Assembly: GCA_029817715.1 (NCBI GenBank)
Contig: JARUPY010000297.1
Span: 107,797 to 171,796, forward strand
Direction: 5' to 3'
DNA: 64,000 bases
Source of the DNA: Melastoma dodecandrum
Taxonomy: Eukaryota; Streptophyta; Magnoliopsida; Myrtales; Melastomataceae
The notes under the pieces were generated by a model that saw nothing but the letters and a program-made list of their open reading frames with translations, did not search any database and was not told where the DNA came from. Shown one piece after another: positions 36,801 through 49,689 of the stretch (the first letter of the stretch is position 1; the number at the start of each line of letters is the position of its first letter). Both the position numbers and the translations under genes were made by a program.

Positions 36801-37783
36801 CAATTTCAGACGTTGCCCTTTGAAGCTCCTTTTCTGGCTTTAGTTTTTCTGAGCTGTCAAAAACCCAAAAATAAAGAGAGGGACTAACATCAAAACCTTA
36901 TTTTGTGAACAAGTTAGGAGTACAGAGTAAAACCAAAACAGGCGACCATTACAGGTAACTGGAAGACCAGACCTGTATGGTAATCTAATTGCAGTACCTT
37001 CTCAACAAATAAAACCAACACAGGAAAAGCTAGATCATAGGCTATAGCAATAAAAAGAAGGAAAAAAACATTTGATTTCAAGTGGTCCACTTCTTTGCTT
37101 TCAATGCTATAACTGACCAGCTGATCATGATAAGAACAGGAGCATTCAGCACAATAACCAACAACACGAAACATGTGGTGATCCTGAGTCCTCTTACGTG
37201 AATAATAACTGTAGAGAATAACAATGCCATAATAATTATCAAATCATCAAATCTACCGAATTCGATTGTGCCACGAAACGCTCCATAGTCAATCGGAGCT
37301 TCATTATCTCGACAGTACCAAGTAGCCCTAACCAACCCTACAACAAATAGAGTGAATCAAACTATTCCCCTACCTCATCCCCTTCCAGCCTTCCCCCGAA
37401 TATGCATCGATCAAGCTCCGCTCGTAACGAATCTTGTGCAACATGTAGCTCAAATTGTTCCTTATCCTCGAGAACTCGTTCCCCGCCTTCCCATCCCCAT
37501 TCCTCCCCCTGTTATTCTTCTTCCTCCTCGTCCTTCCACTTCCCTTGCCCCTCCTATTCACCTCCTCATCCTCATCCCCGTCCCCGACCCCACCAGCACC
37601 ACTCGACACCACCTTGAGACCCCTCGCATTAGCCTTGGAACCCGACCTCGGGACCCGATCACTCCTGGAATTGGACCTCAACCTGTACTTCCTCTTCACT
37701 CTCCTCCCACTGCGGCTCCTAAGCTCACGGCCGCCGTCCATTTCCTCCGCCGCCGGTTCCTTGAGCTTCCTTTCCCGAGCCAT
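33819..37783 (-). CDS. HAT3.1: PHD finger and homeodomain protein, HAT3.1-like
   Basis: Eight exons on the minus strand: 37374-37783, 36688-36853, 36460-36583, 36265-36377, 35641-36180, 34826-35134, 34256-34345 and 33819-34175. They total 2109 bases and 702 residues, in phase. The N-terminus is Arg/Lys-rich (nuclear localisation), then [13 protein letters not shown], typical of the family. The PHD finger (about 193-250) has the C4HC3 ligands: [26 protein letters not shown] and [11 protein letters not shown] long Ser/Asp/Glu-rich acidic region follows (272-500) with repeated DYNPDSG / DYDPDAG motifs. The homeodomain (about 543-602) ends in [16 protein letters not shown]3.1/PRH proteins are nuclear and bind DNA, with little sequence specificity reported for HAT3.1. 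The last 100 residues are polar. Confidence 0.94.
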
Positions 37784-39186
37784 ACCGTCGCATCCTACGC
37801 GGACGGCTGACAGCGTGCTTTACTTTACGTTAGTTTCACCAGATCGGGGGAGGGAAGATTCAGATGACGCCGTTGGGCTGTGAAGTTTCCATCTTAGCGT
37901 CGGGACGAGAAGGTAATAAAGAAGAAAAAGAAAAAGACGAAAAAAGCTAACGAAAAAAGGGGGAAAAAGAAAGTGTAACGAGACAAGAAGGGATGTACGG
38001 GGGGTGAGGGTGAGGAAGGGAAGAAGGGAAGGGATGGAACGTAGGGTTGAGATGAAATGGGCTTTAAATGGGCTTTTAAGGCCCAATATTTTGGCCCGTT
38101 GGAGAATTTCGTGGCCCAACTGGATCTAGCTTGCATGAAAATAAAGATTCATTTTTTATAAAAATTACACAAACCACCCACGGTATGGGGGAGGAAGCAA
38201 GAAAGAAGAGAAGCAGGAGACTTGGATTGAAACTGCAACAAATAATACAGATGCTCGCTCATTTACGAGCACTCCTCTGTGTGGGCGACGAGGTACTCCT
38301 CAACTGCCTTGAATTGTCCGATGGCCCTCAGGTGACTACATGTCGGACGGATGTGATCAGATAAACAATCAGGCTCGGCATGAAGCAACTTGTCCTCCTA
38401 ATACAGATGATTCTTTTCTCATTGTGGAGCATATGTTTAGACAAACTTAAAGTTAGTCCGAAGCACCCAAGGAGAATTATCACAGAGGCGACACCAAAGC
38501 TGACGCAATCACGAATATGTCGGCACTGCTTGCCCTTCCACGGGAATAAGATTCTGTTGACAGATTTTGATCACGACCGGTTGAAAAGCTTCGATCTCTG
38601 TTACGGACGACCAAACTGTAAGGATGCAAACAACACTGATGGCCTTAACTTCACCGCGCACGAGGCACTCTCTTTAAGCAATTATTTGCCCTCACTATAA
38701 AGTTGCAGATGGAAAGTTTTATGCAAATATCCCTCCACGAGTACTGAAGAAAAGAACAAACACATCGATCATGTAAGATCGAGTGTTCCAACAAGAAATC
38801 TCAAAGGGAAATGGTTATTGGAGTTTTGGAGTTGTGGTGATATACTAATTCTTCCACACACTTGTTTAATGTGTATATATAGGCTAACGATAGTTTCAAA
38901 TAACTTTTGAAGCAAAGAAACATGACCCTCTGGTCATTAGAAATCACTAACTGACCGTTATACATGAGGAGATGCCACCATTCATCACTAACGATTGTAA
39001 CCTTACGTTATAAGGGACAACTCTTTATGAAATATGTGCAAAGAATGACGGTTGGGACTCGTATACCTTCAAAATAAACGTTACGATGATCGGGCGTGTA
39101 TATTGTTTCATTTTTCAAGAGACACAACCCTTCGCAGAAAATATTTTCCTCCTCAAAACGGATGCGTCCATATCGATAAATCGAAA
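37784..39186. other. Spacer upstream of the HAT3.1-like gene
   Basis: Contains a purine-rich leader region (37910-38040) that is probably the 5' end of the HAT3.1-like transcript. Open frames at 38131-38364 and 38380-38700 have no recognisable motif, and I do not support them as genes. Confidence 0.4.
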
Positions 39187-39323
39187 GCATCCGTCGGGTC
39201 AGACGAATGCGTCCGTCCGTTGTCAGATATCTCGAAGGCATCCGTCGGATCAGATGGATGCGACCGTCCCTTGTCAGATATCTCGGATGCATCTGTCGGA
39301 TCAGACGGATGCATCCGTTGCTG
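39187..39323 (+). repeat. 51-bp tandem repeat, about 2.7 copies
   Basis: Units at 39187-39237, 39238-39288 and a partial one at 39289-39323 share GCATCCGTCGGATCAGA and CCTTGTCAGATATCTCG. Because the unit length is divisible by three, frames on both strands stay open across it, which explains several overlapping open frames without a gene. Confidence 0.8.
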
Positions 39324-39980
39324 TTTTGTTCAACGATTTCGAACATTCCAATATCCGGTAACAACTACAACTCATTCAACGGTATGATCTACATCAATAT
39401 ATACAACAGTTCCTCGTACCAAGGCAGGCACCAGGATGATCCCCAACGGAACAACATTTGGGATGATCATCTCATGACATTAATTAAGAATGCAGCCAGC
39501 CTTTTTGGACTAAATCTTCACCAGTAGCAAGTGTTCGCATTATAAAAAGCACTATTTTACGTAAAAGAATTTTAGCAAGTTGGATAGAGTGAACATGACA
39601 TTGAGCCGGCCGATATCTTAACAAAATTTAATTTATCGTTCTTTCTTTTTAAATCCTAACCATGCCGTATTTGCATGAACTTTGGAATTTGAAATAGTTG
39701 ATCTTGTTCCATTATCAAAATATCGAATTTTAGTATGCTTTGAATATATATTTCATAATTGTATCAAATATGGGGGAGCCTGCGATCACCTTCGTATCAA
39801 ATATTCCATGATACTTTATTACTCACATCGTACACAAACGTATTAGCCCTCGAAAGCTTATTTGATAGAAAGAAAACATCGAGTACTTAGATAACTGCAA
39901 ACAAAGCGAAGGACTTGCCATCCGGAGCTAACCTGCGCCACGACGGATTTCTCCTCTGTTTATGATGTTTGACGATCATA
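39324..39980. other. Spacer downstream of the GASA gene
   Basis: AT-rich, no gene seen. Presumed 3' flank of the GASA gene. Confidence 0.4.
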
Positions 39981-40335
39981 TTAAGGGCACTTGGGTCGGC
40001 CCTTGGAATTCCTCTTGTCCCTATAACAAGGGCACTCGTGCTTGTTCCCGTAAGTGCCGGAGGGAACACATCTGCACTCCTAGCAACACAAATTGCAGTA
40101 CTTCATGCATCTGTCCGCAAACCCTGCCCTTGAGCACCTCCCGCTGCACTTCCTAGCGCACAAGCCTTCACATACAGATGGAAATCACATTCACAAAATC
40201 ATTAAACTCAGACGGCATCATCATTTACAATCGACCAACAAGGGTTCCCTCACCGGTGTAAGCATCTGCTGACTGCATAAAGCCGGAGCTGATGAGAAGA
40301 AAGCAGATCACAAGTGCATAGAGCAGAATCTTCAT
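39981..40335 (-). pseudogene. GASA/snakin-type cysteine-rich peptide gene with an in-frame stop
   Basis: Two exons on the minus strand, 40254-40335 and 39981-40165, join in phase. Exon 1 codes for a clean signal peptide (MKILLYALVICFLL, then SADAYTG). Exon 2 codes for the GASA domain: CARKCSGRCSRAG, DRCMKYCNLCC, then [19 protein letters not shown] and a KCP end. All 12 conserved Cys codons are present. Codon 56 is TAG (40082-40080), right after the Cys-Cys pair, where the family normally has a charged residue such as Lys or Glu. A product would stop after seven Cys. GASA proteins are small secreted peptides in gibberellin-responsive growth and defence. The rest, including TATA box and splice sites, looks intact, so the stop is recent, or a sequence error. 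Confidence 0.85.
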
Positions 40336-40405
40336 GACTCTGCAGACTGGCCAAATATTTTTTTCCCCACAAAATTTTCCCAATGTTTTTTACTCTTCGG
40401 GCATA

Positions 40406-40414
40406 TTATATATA
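40406..40414 (-). promoter_or_regulatory. TATA box of the GASA gene
   Basis: TATATATAA on the minus strand, 71 bases before the ATG at 40335, a normal distance for a plant TATA box with a short leader. Confidence 0.6.
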
Positions 40415-40683
40415 GCAGCAGTGTGGAGGCCGTGATCAACCCATACGATTGAAGATAATGTGATCTCCTCACACTTTTCAATGAAAGAGATAAGAAATCG
40501 TTCAGACAATTTTAATTTTATTTTTATAATTTGCCAAAGCGACCGAACAAAATGTCCAATGATAATAGAACTGAGCAGCCCATTTTCTACAAATGCTTTG
40601 ATAAATTTTGGGTAATGTAACTACATAAAACACATTCACTCTTAACACATTATAAGTACAACAATTAGTGATGAAGTTTTGGA

Positions 40684-43600
40684 TTAACCTCCCATGCCAT
40701 GCGATGGACCGATCACGTGCCTGTTCAGCGATGGCGTTCCCTCCTCCATAGACAACATATTGACCTGCACAATTCATCACCGGGAGTAAGATATAAAGAT
40801 TAGAGGAGTTTGAACTGACGGTCGAAGGACCGGAAGAGGTTCGCACCTTCACAATCTCTGATCTCGAGTTAGGACTCAGGTAGGAAACCAGGACACTCAT
40901 GTTGAAGTCCTGCAACAACACGGCACTAATCAAAACAGACACCGAAAGGAGAGTTCATTTATGAAAGGATTGGAAACTGAGAAAGGCTTGTCATCATCTT
41001 TTCCTTCCTTAACGCCGGATTTCAGCCAAGCCAAAAAAGTCGATATTGAAAGAATTTGGCATTACTCACCTGGTGGGGATCGCTCCGCAATGACTGCACA
41101 AAGATAGGCGAACTCGGAGTTCGTCCCTGGAAGCAAAGAACATGAAACAAACTAGTGGTAGATCCCAAGTTGTTATTCCATAATGGTTATAAGATACATG
41201 TCGTCGTAACTTACAACACATTATGGAAAAGTAAATCAATAACTGCTCAATCGTGAACTTATATCATATCAACACACATTTTGATGCTTTCTTAACAAGT
41301 TCAAATAAAGATAATCTGCCAAACAAGTCGGATCATCATGCAACTCACATAGTACGGTAAACCAGAACTATTAAGTTTCTTAATATAAACAGTATGGCAT
41401 CTAGTGAAAAGAAATTACTCAACTTGACCAGTTTACCTCCAAAGAGACGTCCCTGAGACGCCTTCCTGTTTTAGTGCAACAAACACGGACAACGTTCTCA
41501 TCACAACTCCCGCTAATAATATAGTCCCCGCCATTCATGTAATATGAACGTGTGTAGTTCTGCGAGCTTCTAGTCGGACGAATCCCAAAATCCAGATGCA
41601 GCCTTCCATCAGCAGTCATAAGCTGCTTAACCTGACAAATCTCAAATAGGCTCAAAATTTCGATGAGGAACAAAAACATGCATAAGAAGATACTTCAGAA
41701 GGAAAGAAAAGGCTAATTTCTCATTCCGGATTACCAAAAGTTTCAAGCAATCATGTAGGACAAAAATGGAGCTACAACCAAAAGATAGATGTTATTTCAT
41801 CGACAAGCATTAGTACTTTGATGATCATTACGTTTCCGTTTTCAGAAAGAAGCTATAACAATTTTGACTGTTGTAATCCATCGGCTAACTAAAACCATTT
41901 CTTCATTTGACGATAAAATATTGAAACCTAATTCCCACACAAATGGACAAAACCACAATATGCACATCCTGATAATAGTAATAGATAACAATAACGATTT
42001 AAAATACCTCGTTGTCAACAGCTGATGTGAGAAGATACCGATCGTCTGGAGAAAAACAAACCATAACATTTCCCTTTGTACTACTCACTGTATAACAAGG
42101 ATGGATTGGATTTTGACGCAAGTCCCACAACTTGACATCTCGATCGAATGATGAAGAAGCAAACAGAAATGGAGAATGGTTGGCAAACTTAACGACATTT
42201 ATGTGCTCTCTATGCATGTTGACAAACACTTGCAGATGCTTTCCACTTGCAATATCATATAAACCCACATTCTTGGAGTATCCACATGCAAGAAATAGTT
42301 CATCAGTACTGTTCACGTGGACAGACGTTAGTTGGTCAAACTTGTCAAAATGCTGTGAAGGAATACTTGGCGACACATTCTTTATATTGTATAGTTTTAT
42401 TGTTCCATTGTCAGAGCCAGCGAGGACCTGTTATTCACAGAAAAAGAAGAAAATTATCAAACGAGAGGATAATTACCATTAAAAGCCAAAGGCATTACAC
42501 AAATTAAAATGCCAATTAACAGTACTCGTATTAACATATGAATGCCAATATATAGTTCCATATTAGTCCAACAAATTTTCAGAATCAGATTCATTAAAGA
42601 AAACATACAACAAAGGTGAAGATTGGGCTCGATGACAGGTCCAGAATTAGGATCACTAGATAGTAGATACATACCAAGGAGGGAAACTTCTTGAGCCAGC
42701 AGAGTCCTAAAATGCTAGCAGCCACCGTATTAGGTGGGATACAGCAAACTGTATTATTTGTCTTGTGATTAACAACTACAACTTCACCATCCAATGTCCC
42801 AAAAACCATCAGAGTCTGGTCAGATGGATGGTATTCAAACTGCCTGGGGCGGAAGGACGAATGCCCAGGCGCTGAATTGGTTGCAAAAGAAAGTGGCTGC
42901 AATGAAGGCCATGCTGAAGATCCAATTTTCGCTGCAGATAAAGAGTGTGAGAAGTGATATTGGGAGCCCCCAGAAGGATAAACCTTCTTATATTTGCAGT
43001 GACTCAAAGAAGTACGACTTTCATTGATTTCTCGATTTCGTAAGATACTCGCAAGACTTTGTCTAGAAGGTGTTCTGTATGGGAGCGATTCAAAGTACAT
43101 CGAAAAGACTGTGCCTGCCCTTTCCCTGTCAACAGCCCTTATGGGAACCTCATCCAAAACTTGCAAATTGGGTAGTGAAGCTATAATGAATTCCCTGTAA
43201 TGTCTCTCAAAGCAAATGTGGGAGGACCATAGGGCAATATAGTTTGATCCACTGGTTGTAAAGCCTAATCTGGATGAAGCAAAGAATGCTTCCCTCTGAC
43301 TTGGATTTGCTTCAAACAAATTGACCTGCGTGATAATATTACGAAATGTCAGTTCCATTTAAACCAAGAACTTTTTTAATTATCCATTAACCAAATAATT
43401 CTTCATATGACAGACAACATGCATGTATGCATCAAAATTGATAAAACCATAATAGTCCTGTTGTATACAAAAACAAAAAAGAATAAAAAGAGTCCTATAA
43501 ACAAACAAATAAAAGGGTAATACTCCTTTGGGTAGAACTCTCTCCATGTGTTTTGCTAATATTTTCAAGCATCGTGACTTTTAACCACTCCGGTCAGCTG

Positions 43601-46600
43601 TGTCGATTTGAAGTTCCACAACAATAAATACAAGTCTGAGCTTCGACACAGAGATTACCCTTTTCGTCATCCGTTGGTCTTGTACCACCCTCCCCAATCC
43701 ACACGAATTACGGAGATACACCGGGTTCTCACCTTTTTTACTTTTAAATAGTATATTAATTATGACACCAACATGGTACATCCGATGTATGGGTATATAT
43801 ACACGATATGATGCCCACATAAATAATACACAAATTTCTTCGTTTGGATAATAATTCTCCGAAATTCCATAAAACAAAATTCTGGTTAATCTACCAAGGT
43901 CACCACTGAAGTGCTTAATCTCCTTGCCATTACAGTAGAACTACATGAAAAAGAATTCAGCTGACAGCCATAATACAAGGGTAATAATTATGAACATGAA
44001 ATAAAAGGTAGAAGGAAGATGAAGTGAGGTCAGTATTTCAATTCTTACCTCATCATGGGGTACACTCTCATTCCCTAAAGAGATTGGACTCGCTATGTCA
44101 TCCACCGACTCATATTCCTGCCTGGCAGTAAAAAGTTCAACTTCATCATCATCCATTTCTCCAAGGTCATGATCATCGATTACATTATTGAACGAATACA
44201 TTGTCTCTAAAATAGTATCTGGAGTAGGTTCACTGATGAGATCATAGGATTCGACAAACTGTACTCCCTTAAGTGGAACATTATTGTTTCTAACCGGTTC
44301 TATGGTCAAGTCTCCATCAGTCTTGCAAAACAACCTTTGGAATCTTAGTTCTGTCAAAGAAGGAAGCTTAGAAAGAGAAGCCACTGTCGTCCAGAGATTT
44401 GAGACTCGTGTCTCACATAATGATAGGAACCTCAAATTGGGCATGGAAGAAAAGCAATCTTTCTGGAAACTAATAAGTGAATTACTGAAGTCCAAATTCA
44501 GTTGACGTAGCTGCCTAAATTGGCCCCTCATGTTGAGTTTCCGAAAATGTGAAAACCTCATCGTTAGAACTTCACATTCCAACCCATGGCCTGATATAGT
44601 CCTACAGGTTAAACAAATTTGTGGCATAATCAGCACTTGAATGATGCTATAGTTTAGAAACTTCAACCAGAAAACAGAGAGGCAATCAATCCACCTTTAA
44701 GTCGCCAGGGCACATTTCTAGCATTCTTAGAATAATTAAATTGTACTTACAAATCACACAGGCATAACCACCGCCAAGCAATTAAATTGTAGTATATATC
44801 ATAATTTATCCGAATGTCCAAGTAATTCCTACGCCAGAAATAATGAAATACTCAAAATAATGTTTCTCAGAGGCTGGCCTCGAGGATTGTAGTACACTAC
44901 ACTAGTTATTTCTCCTCTAGGTTTATGTTCTCTACAACCACTTGCTGAAATGATGCAAGCTTATATGTCCATCATAAAACAGTTCTCATGCCCAATATTA
45001 AACAACTTCAACTGAACACCATCAACCTCAGTTGAAGCCTCCTTAATTTATCGAATTTCAGTCATTTAAAAACTGAGCCCAGCCATGATGAATGAATTTA
45101 GATAGTGGTGAGATTGAATATAATGAACCTAATCAGGTATTTCTTCAGTGTCATGGATCCATTACTGTGCCACTATTAGCATGTCATATTGTAAGGATAA
45201 CCAAGAGCAATGCAAAAAACATCAAAGAGTATATCCATTGTTTCCTTCAAAATAATCCTTTTTAACAGACAGGACTCCGCATATTTTCCCAGACAATCAA
45301 TTAAACTACCCCAAAAAAAGGTTTCCATGCTTATATTAGGAAACTAGAAGCCCCAATCCCAGGTGGATATGAGAACATCAATATCAATCACAGAATTCTG
45401 CTCGGAATGGAAAACTAATTCCTATTATCCATAACAGGTGGATATGGCAACAATTTTCAGTCAAATAACAAATGAGGACAATCATATACCGCAAAAAGTC
45501 ACCTCCCAAGCAGATATCCAGAACCTGGAGCACCCGGAGCTTTCCACCCAAAGCAACAAGCAGTGGGAAGAGCTGTTCTCCACTTAATCCTGACGAAGTC
45601 TCGTTTCGAATCTCAACCACCTGGATCTCAGACTCAACTATACTCATGAATAGATTACGCAGTGGCACATAATCACTGCCCTTGAGGTCATCCAATGTAA
45701 ACTCCACATAGCATGTCTCCTCCCTGGCTTTCCTATATTCAGCCTGAAAAGGAATTATTTGGAAAATTTCTTACTTCAGACATACAAGACTAACAGAAAA
45801 CATGTGACACTGAATAAATCTTTAATTTGTAATTCTGATGGAGAGTGTGTCAAAAGTTCTTCAGAATTCCTGCAACTTATGCTTATTTGTACTCATACAT
45901 GCACGTGTTGGTTAAATATCCTAACAAGATAATGGATTTTTCAAATCCTCTCGTACTAAGATTTGTGTGGACATCAACAAGCTCAGTATTCATACATATG
46001 GAATCAACTAATATTACTAGTAAATCAATGTAGCCTCATAGTGAAATCAATAAATAGTTCTGATTTGCATATGTCAGGATGTAGATTCATGATCCGCGTA
46101 CAAGATTGCCCAGAGAAATGAAACAAAAACATTAACAGCAGAGATATATCTCATATTTTCCATATAAAGTATTAAGATAGTGCTTCATTGGAAGTAAAAA
46201 GCCTCCGCTCAAGCAGACAGTCGCTGAACTTCAAGGCTCTGGTGCACCACAGCACTTCCACAAGGAATTATTCAAAAACAAGAAATTCATGACCATCCAC
46301 AAAATCCGGGCCAAAGAATTTTTATAAAATATTGCAAAGCACAACCTCAGAGATTGCAGCCAAAATTGCTAGGTTTGGGGAGACCTCACAAACACGGCAA
46401 CTTTCACAGTACCTGAGAAACAGGAAACAATTCATGGGCACGAAAAAATAGCGACAGCATGGAGTCAGAGTCACAAGGTCGAACAATGGGCTCATTCATC
46501 CTGAGCCCGTACTGAAATGGTTCCCGTAGTTATTATTCCAGAAAACAAAGATAGAACAGGGCGTCCCATAATCAAATAGAATAAAAAACTGAAATGGATT

Positions 46601-46829
46601 AAAAAAAGGTTCGAATTTTCTCAGAATCGGACCAACATTCATCCAATAAAGCATAGAGGCAACGCGACCTCGTGAATCACCTGTGAATCAAGCGCTTGCT
46701 CCCCCCCCCAAAAAAAAAACCCAAAAAAAAAGATTTTTCTTACTAACACAGGTCAATCCATAATCAACAAGAGATGGGGTGGGCAGGGGAGACATACCCA
46801 GATTCTAATTCGGGAATCCTGAGGACCAT
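40684..46829 (-). CDS. DHU1: LRR and WD40 repeat protein, DHU1-like (DWD substrate receptor)
   Basis: Ten exons on the minus strand: 46798-46829, 46346-46412, 45490-45743, 44049-44601, 42675-43325, 42008-42427, 41437-41631, 41070-41126, 40847-40909 and 40684-40764. They total 2373 bases and 790 residues, all phases joining. The N-terminus (MVLRIPELESGYCESCR) leads into LRR-like units (LRQLNLDFSNSLISF, MPNLRFLSLCETRVSNLW, LPSLTELRFQ). The C-terminal half has WD40 repeats (VLAGSDNGTIKLYN, PFLFASSSFDRDVKLWDLR, YIISGSCDENVVRV). WDLR is a WDxR (DWD) box, which in this class binds DDB1 of CUL4 ubiquitin ligases. In Arabidopsis the homologue DHU1 acts negatively in UV-B signalling. Exon 1 is tiny (32 bases) and was chosen because it restores phase and family-like sequence; that call is less sure. 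Confidence 0.85.
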
Positions 46830-47437
46830 CCTGGCCCAAGTTGGGAGAAAAGAACCTTCCCGGGGTCCTTCACCTCAATTTATCAGTCGTCTCCGGAGGA
46901 AGGAAACCTGTCCACCCCAATTTTGTTGCCGACAGTCGTCGGGGGGAGTCGTGGGGACCGAGGAGGTATGAAAATAAACGCAAGCTTTCATGGGATATTT
47001 TACCTTTACCTTGTCAATACTTGTTCTTATCATAGTATTTTGTTGTGTTCTGTTTGGCAGTAACACGATAATAAAATAAAGAAAAGAAAAAGGGAATGGA
47101 AACATCGAGGGGGATGATGATATTTGTCCAAACCACTGAGAAGATCCTCTTTTTGCACGATTACATGATCTTTATACATACATTCACCAATTCCAGTTAT
47201 GCATGAAGAGTTTCTTCTTCTTTTTTTTAATGTTGAATATGAGCAGCAGGAAAAAGAGAGAAATTTCACCCTAAAAAATATAATATTCCAGAAAAAAATA
47301 ATAATACAAAAAAATGTAGCGACTCGGACTCAGCTCAGATCCAATAACCAAAACAGCAGGAGGAGATGGAGTAAAATATACAGTAGATATATATAGAGAG
47401 AGAGGAGTAATAGGAGCGATGTGATGACAATGAATGT
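46830..47437. other. Spacer between DHU1-like and AGP genes
   Basis: 5' flank of the DHU1-like gene and 3' flank of the AGP gene. No further gene seen. Confidence 0.4.
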
Positions 47438-48126
47438 CTAAAGCATCAAGGAGGATGAGAAGAGGAAGAAGAGGACAGCCCATCCCCATGCCAAACTCTC
47501 CACCGTCATCCTTCTCGTACACCACGTCTTCTCAGCCCCACTCTGAAACCATCACAACCACAACGCCAGCGAGAGTCTTATGTTGTGTTTAATGCTAACA
47601 GAAGTGACATTCTAGGACCAAGTGTTGGCTCTCTTTTGCTTACCTGAGTGGCCTGCGATGGTCCCGGAGCTAAGGTCGTTAGGCTTGGTGCGGGTGCCTC
47701 AGTGGGAGGAGCGGGGGGGCTCTCCAAGGCCGGCGATGGTGCCGGGGAACTCGGCTTCTTGGCAGGGGCGGGAGCAGGGACCGACGCCGGGGGAGAGGCG
47801 AGAGGAGCCGGAGGGGGGACTGCGGGAGGAGGAGTTGCGGGTGGCGGGGTGGCTGGAGGAGGAGTTGCGGGAGGGGGAGGTAGGTTTGGGGGAGGGGCGG
47901 AGACGGGAGGGGGCATTGACACAGGGGGAGGGGTCACTGGTGGAGTTGGGGCAGCAGGGGGGGTGGTTGGTGCTGCCGCCGCCACGGGAGGGGAGGCGGT
48001 AGGTGCTGTCGGGGTAGGAGGGGTGGGAGTGGATGTAGGGGATGCAGCCGGGGCCTGTCCACTTACGCCAGCTACCACGAACGCAGTGCAGGCAAGAGCA
48101 AGCCATGAAAGCTGCCCCATTTTCAT
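47438..48126 (-). CDS. Classical arabinogalactan protein with GPI-anchor signal
   Basis: Two exons, 47644-48126 and 47438-47542, join in phase to 195 residues. A signal peptide (WLALACTAFVVAGVSGQ) is followed by a Pro/Ala/Ser/Thr-rich core (PTPPTPTAPTASPPVA, PPPATPPPATPPP, PAPAPAKKPSSPAPSP). Such Ala-Pro and Ser-Pro runs are hydroxylated and arabinogalactan-decorated in AGPs. Exon 2 adds SGAEKTWCTRRM and a hydrophobic end (LAWGWAVLFFLFSSSLML), a GPI-anchor addition signal. The protein would sit on the outer face of the plasma membrane and in the wall. The start used is the ATG before KMGQLSW; an upstream in-frame extension has no leader-like sequence. The large open frames on the opposite strand are shadows of this biased sequence. 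Confidence 0.88.
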
Positions 48127-49689
48127 GCTTACAATGTCACGTGGCCGGTCCGAGGCCGGGAAGAGGTGGAGGAAGGGGAAGATCTTTGTTTGAACTAGGG
48201 GTGGAGATGAGAAGAGTGCAAGGGAGAACAACAGGTTTTTGTAGAAGAAGTAATAAATAGGCGTTCTTCATTTCGACCATGTTTCTATCATTCCCATTGC
48301 CTTTTTTCCATTTTTCCTGATATTTCTCCTAAAAACGCTATTTCCCTTTAAACTAATAAATAACTCCCTAAATACACTCTTTAGATGTATTTAATGGGAG
48401 CAACACAAGTTATTTCCGAAGTAGGAGAGGAGAGGAGAGGAGAGGAGAGGTGCAAAGGAAACCAAATGATGGAGGGAAGAAAGAAGAGAAACTGTGATTG
48501 CACGCCAAGATACATTTGAACAATCTGCCCCCATCACCACAATGATGCATTTTTTGCAATTCAGTACTGTGATATGCAGAGATACTCAGGAATGTCTCAA
48601 AAATCAACCCCTCTTGTCCGAATGCGTGAATTTCCAACTGGCAAGTGTTTTTTTGTGTAGGATCAAAGCAAAAGCAATACCTTGCAAATGAAACAAAAAG
48701 GCTAACCATATATTATTGATGTACAAGCCATGCTTTTCATTATGGGACTTGTGTTCAAGAATATGGGCAAAAGGGAATGACAGCACACACACACACACAA
48801 CACATTACCAACCGGTAGGACCAATCACTTCGAACACCAACCGAGACAGATATGATGATCAAGACACTAAATTCTCTAACACCAAATGAAAACCACAATA
48901 AGAAAAGGAAACAAAGAAACCCTTGCTTGTAACTCAATCCAATCCATCCTACAAGAAGTCGTTGGCATGTCCCTTTAGTTTTTCCCCTTGCCCTTACTAC
49001 AAAATCCCACCCAATCACTACAAGACATGCACATATGTTAATGATCTGTCCGTGGAGATGGAGGGAGGACACGACTGTTTCCCTTTAAGGTTTCTTTTTT
49101 GTAGGAACATATCAAATACATCATCATCATTTTCTCGACCATTCATCCCAACTGTTTAACAAAATCATGGGTCACGTTAAAAATAAAAAATAAAAAATTC
49201 CCAAATGATTTCGGATCGAGTGGTCATCATGGGATGGTGTTGTTGGTGTCATCATTTTGTTCATGCCCCTCGGAGCACCTTTTAACCTTTGGTCCCATGC
49301 AAATAGAATAGACGAACTATTTCTTTGGTGTTTGTCACGTTATGTCATCATCTAGGGGCTATCTAATAATAATAACGTGTATCTCTCTAATAACTTCGAT
49401 AACATAATTCACGTGTCCCCGACAACATAGCCAGTTGTGCGTGTCCCCACAAAGTTTTATTGTATCGATTGGATATCCCATCTTCTTAAATAAAGTCTCT
49501 TTGAATCTCCGGCCCAAATTCAACGGCCCATGATCGGGTCCGTAAAAAAGCCCATTTAAGTAGTGGAAAGAAGGAGAGCCCAATTTCATTTTTTTTTTCA
49601 AATTTATTTGTATTTATGTAATGAAAATATAAATGAGGGACTCTCTCCCTCTCTCTCCACTTTATCTTGTTTGTTCCCGCAAAATACAA
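48127..49689. other. Intergenic spacer with simple repeats
   Basis: Divergent upstream regions of the AGP gene (-) and the SWIB gene (+). Contains a GGAGA pentamer array at about 48424-48450 and a CA dinucleotide run near 48784-48799. No gene seen. Confidence 0.5.

Noticed and set aside
37352..37883. Plus-strand Pro/Ser-rich open frames
   Set aside because: Shadows of the Arg-rich first exon of the HAT3.1-like gene, which splices correctly.
39008..39527. Several overlapping open frames on both strands
   Set aside because: They exist because of the 51-bp tandem repeat; no family match or splice logic.
47622..48193. Long Gly-rich open frames opposite the AGP gene
   Set aside because: They are the reverse complement of Pro/Ala codon runs; the minus strand has the signal peptide, intron and GPI signal.
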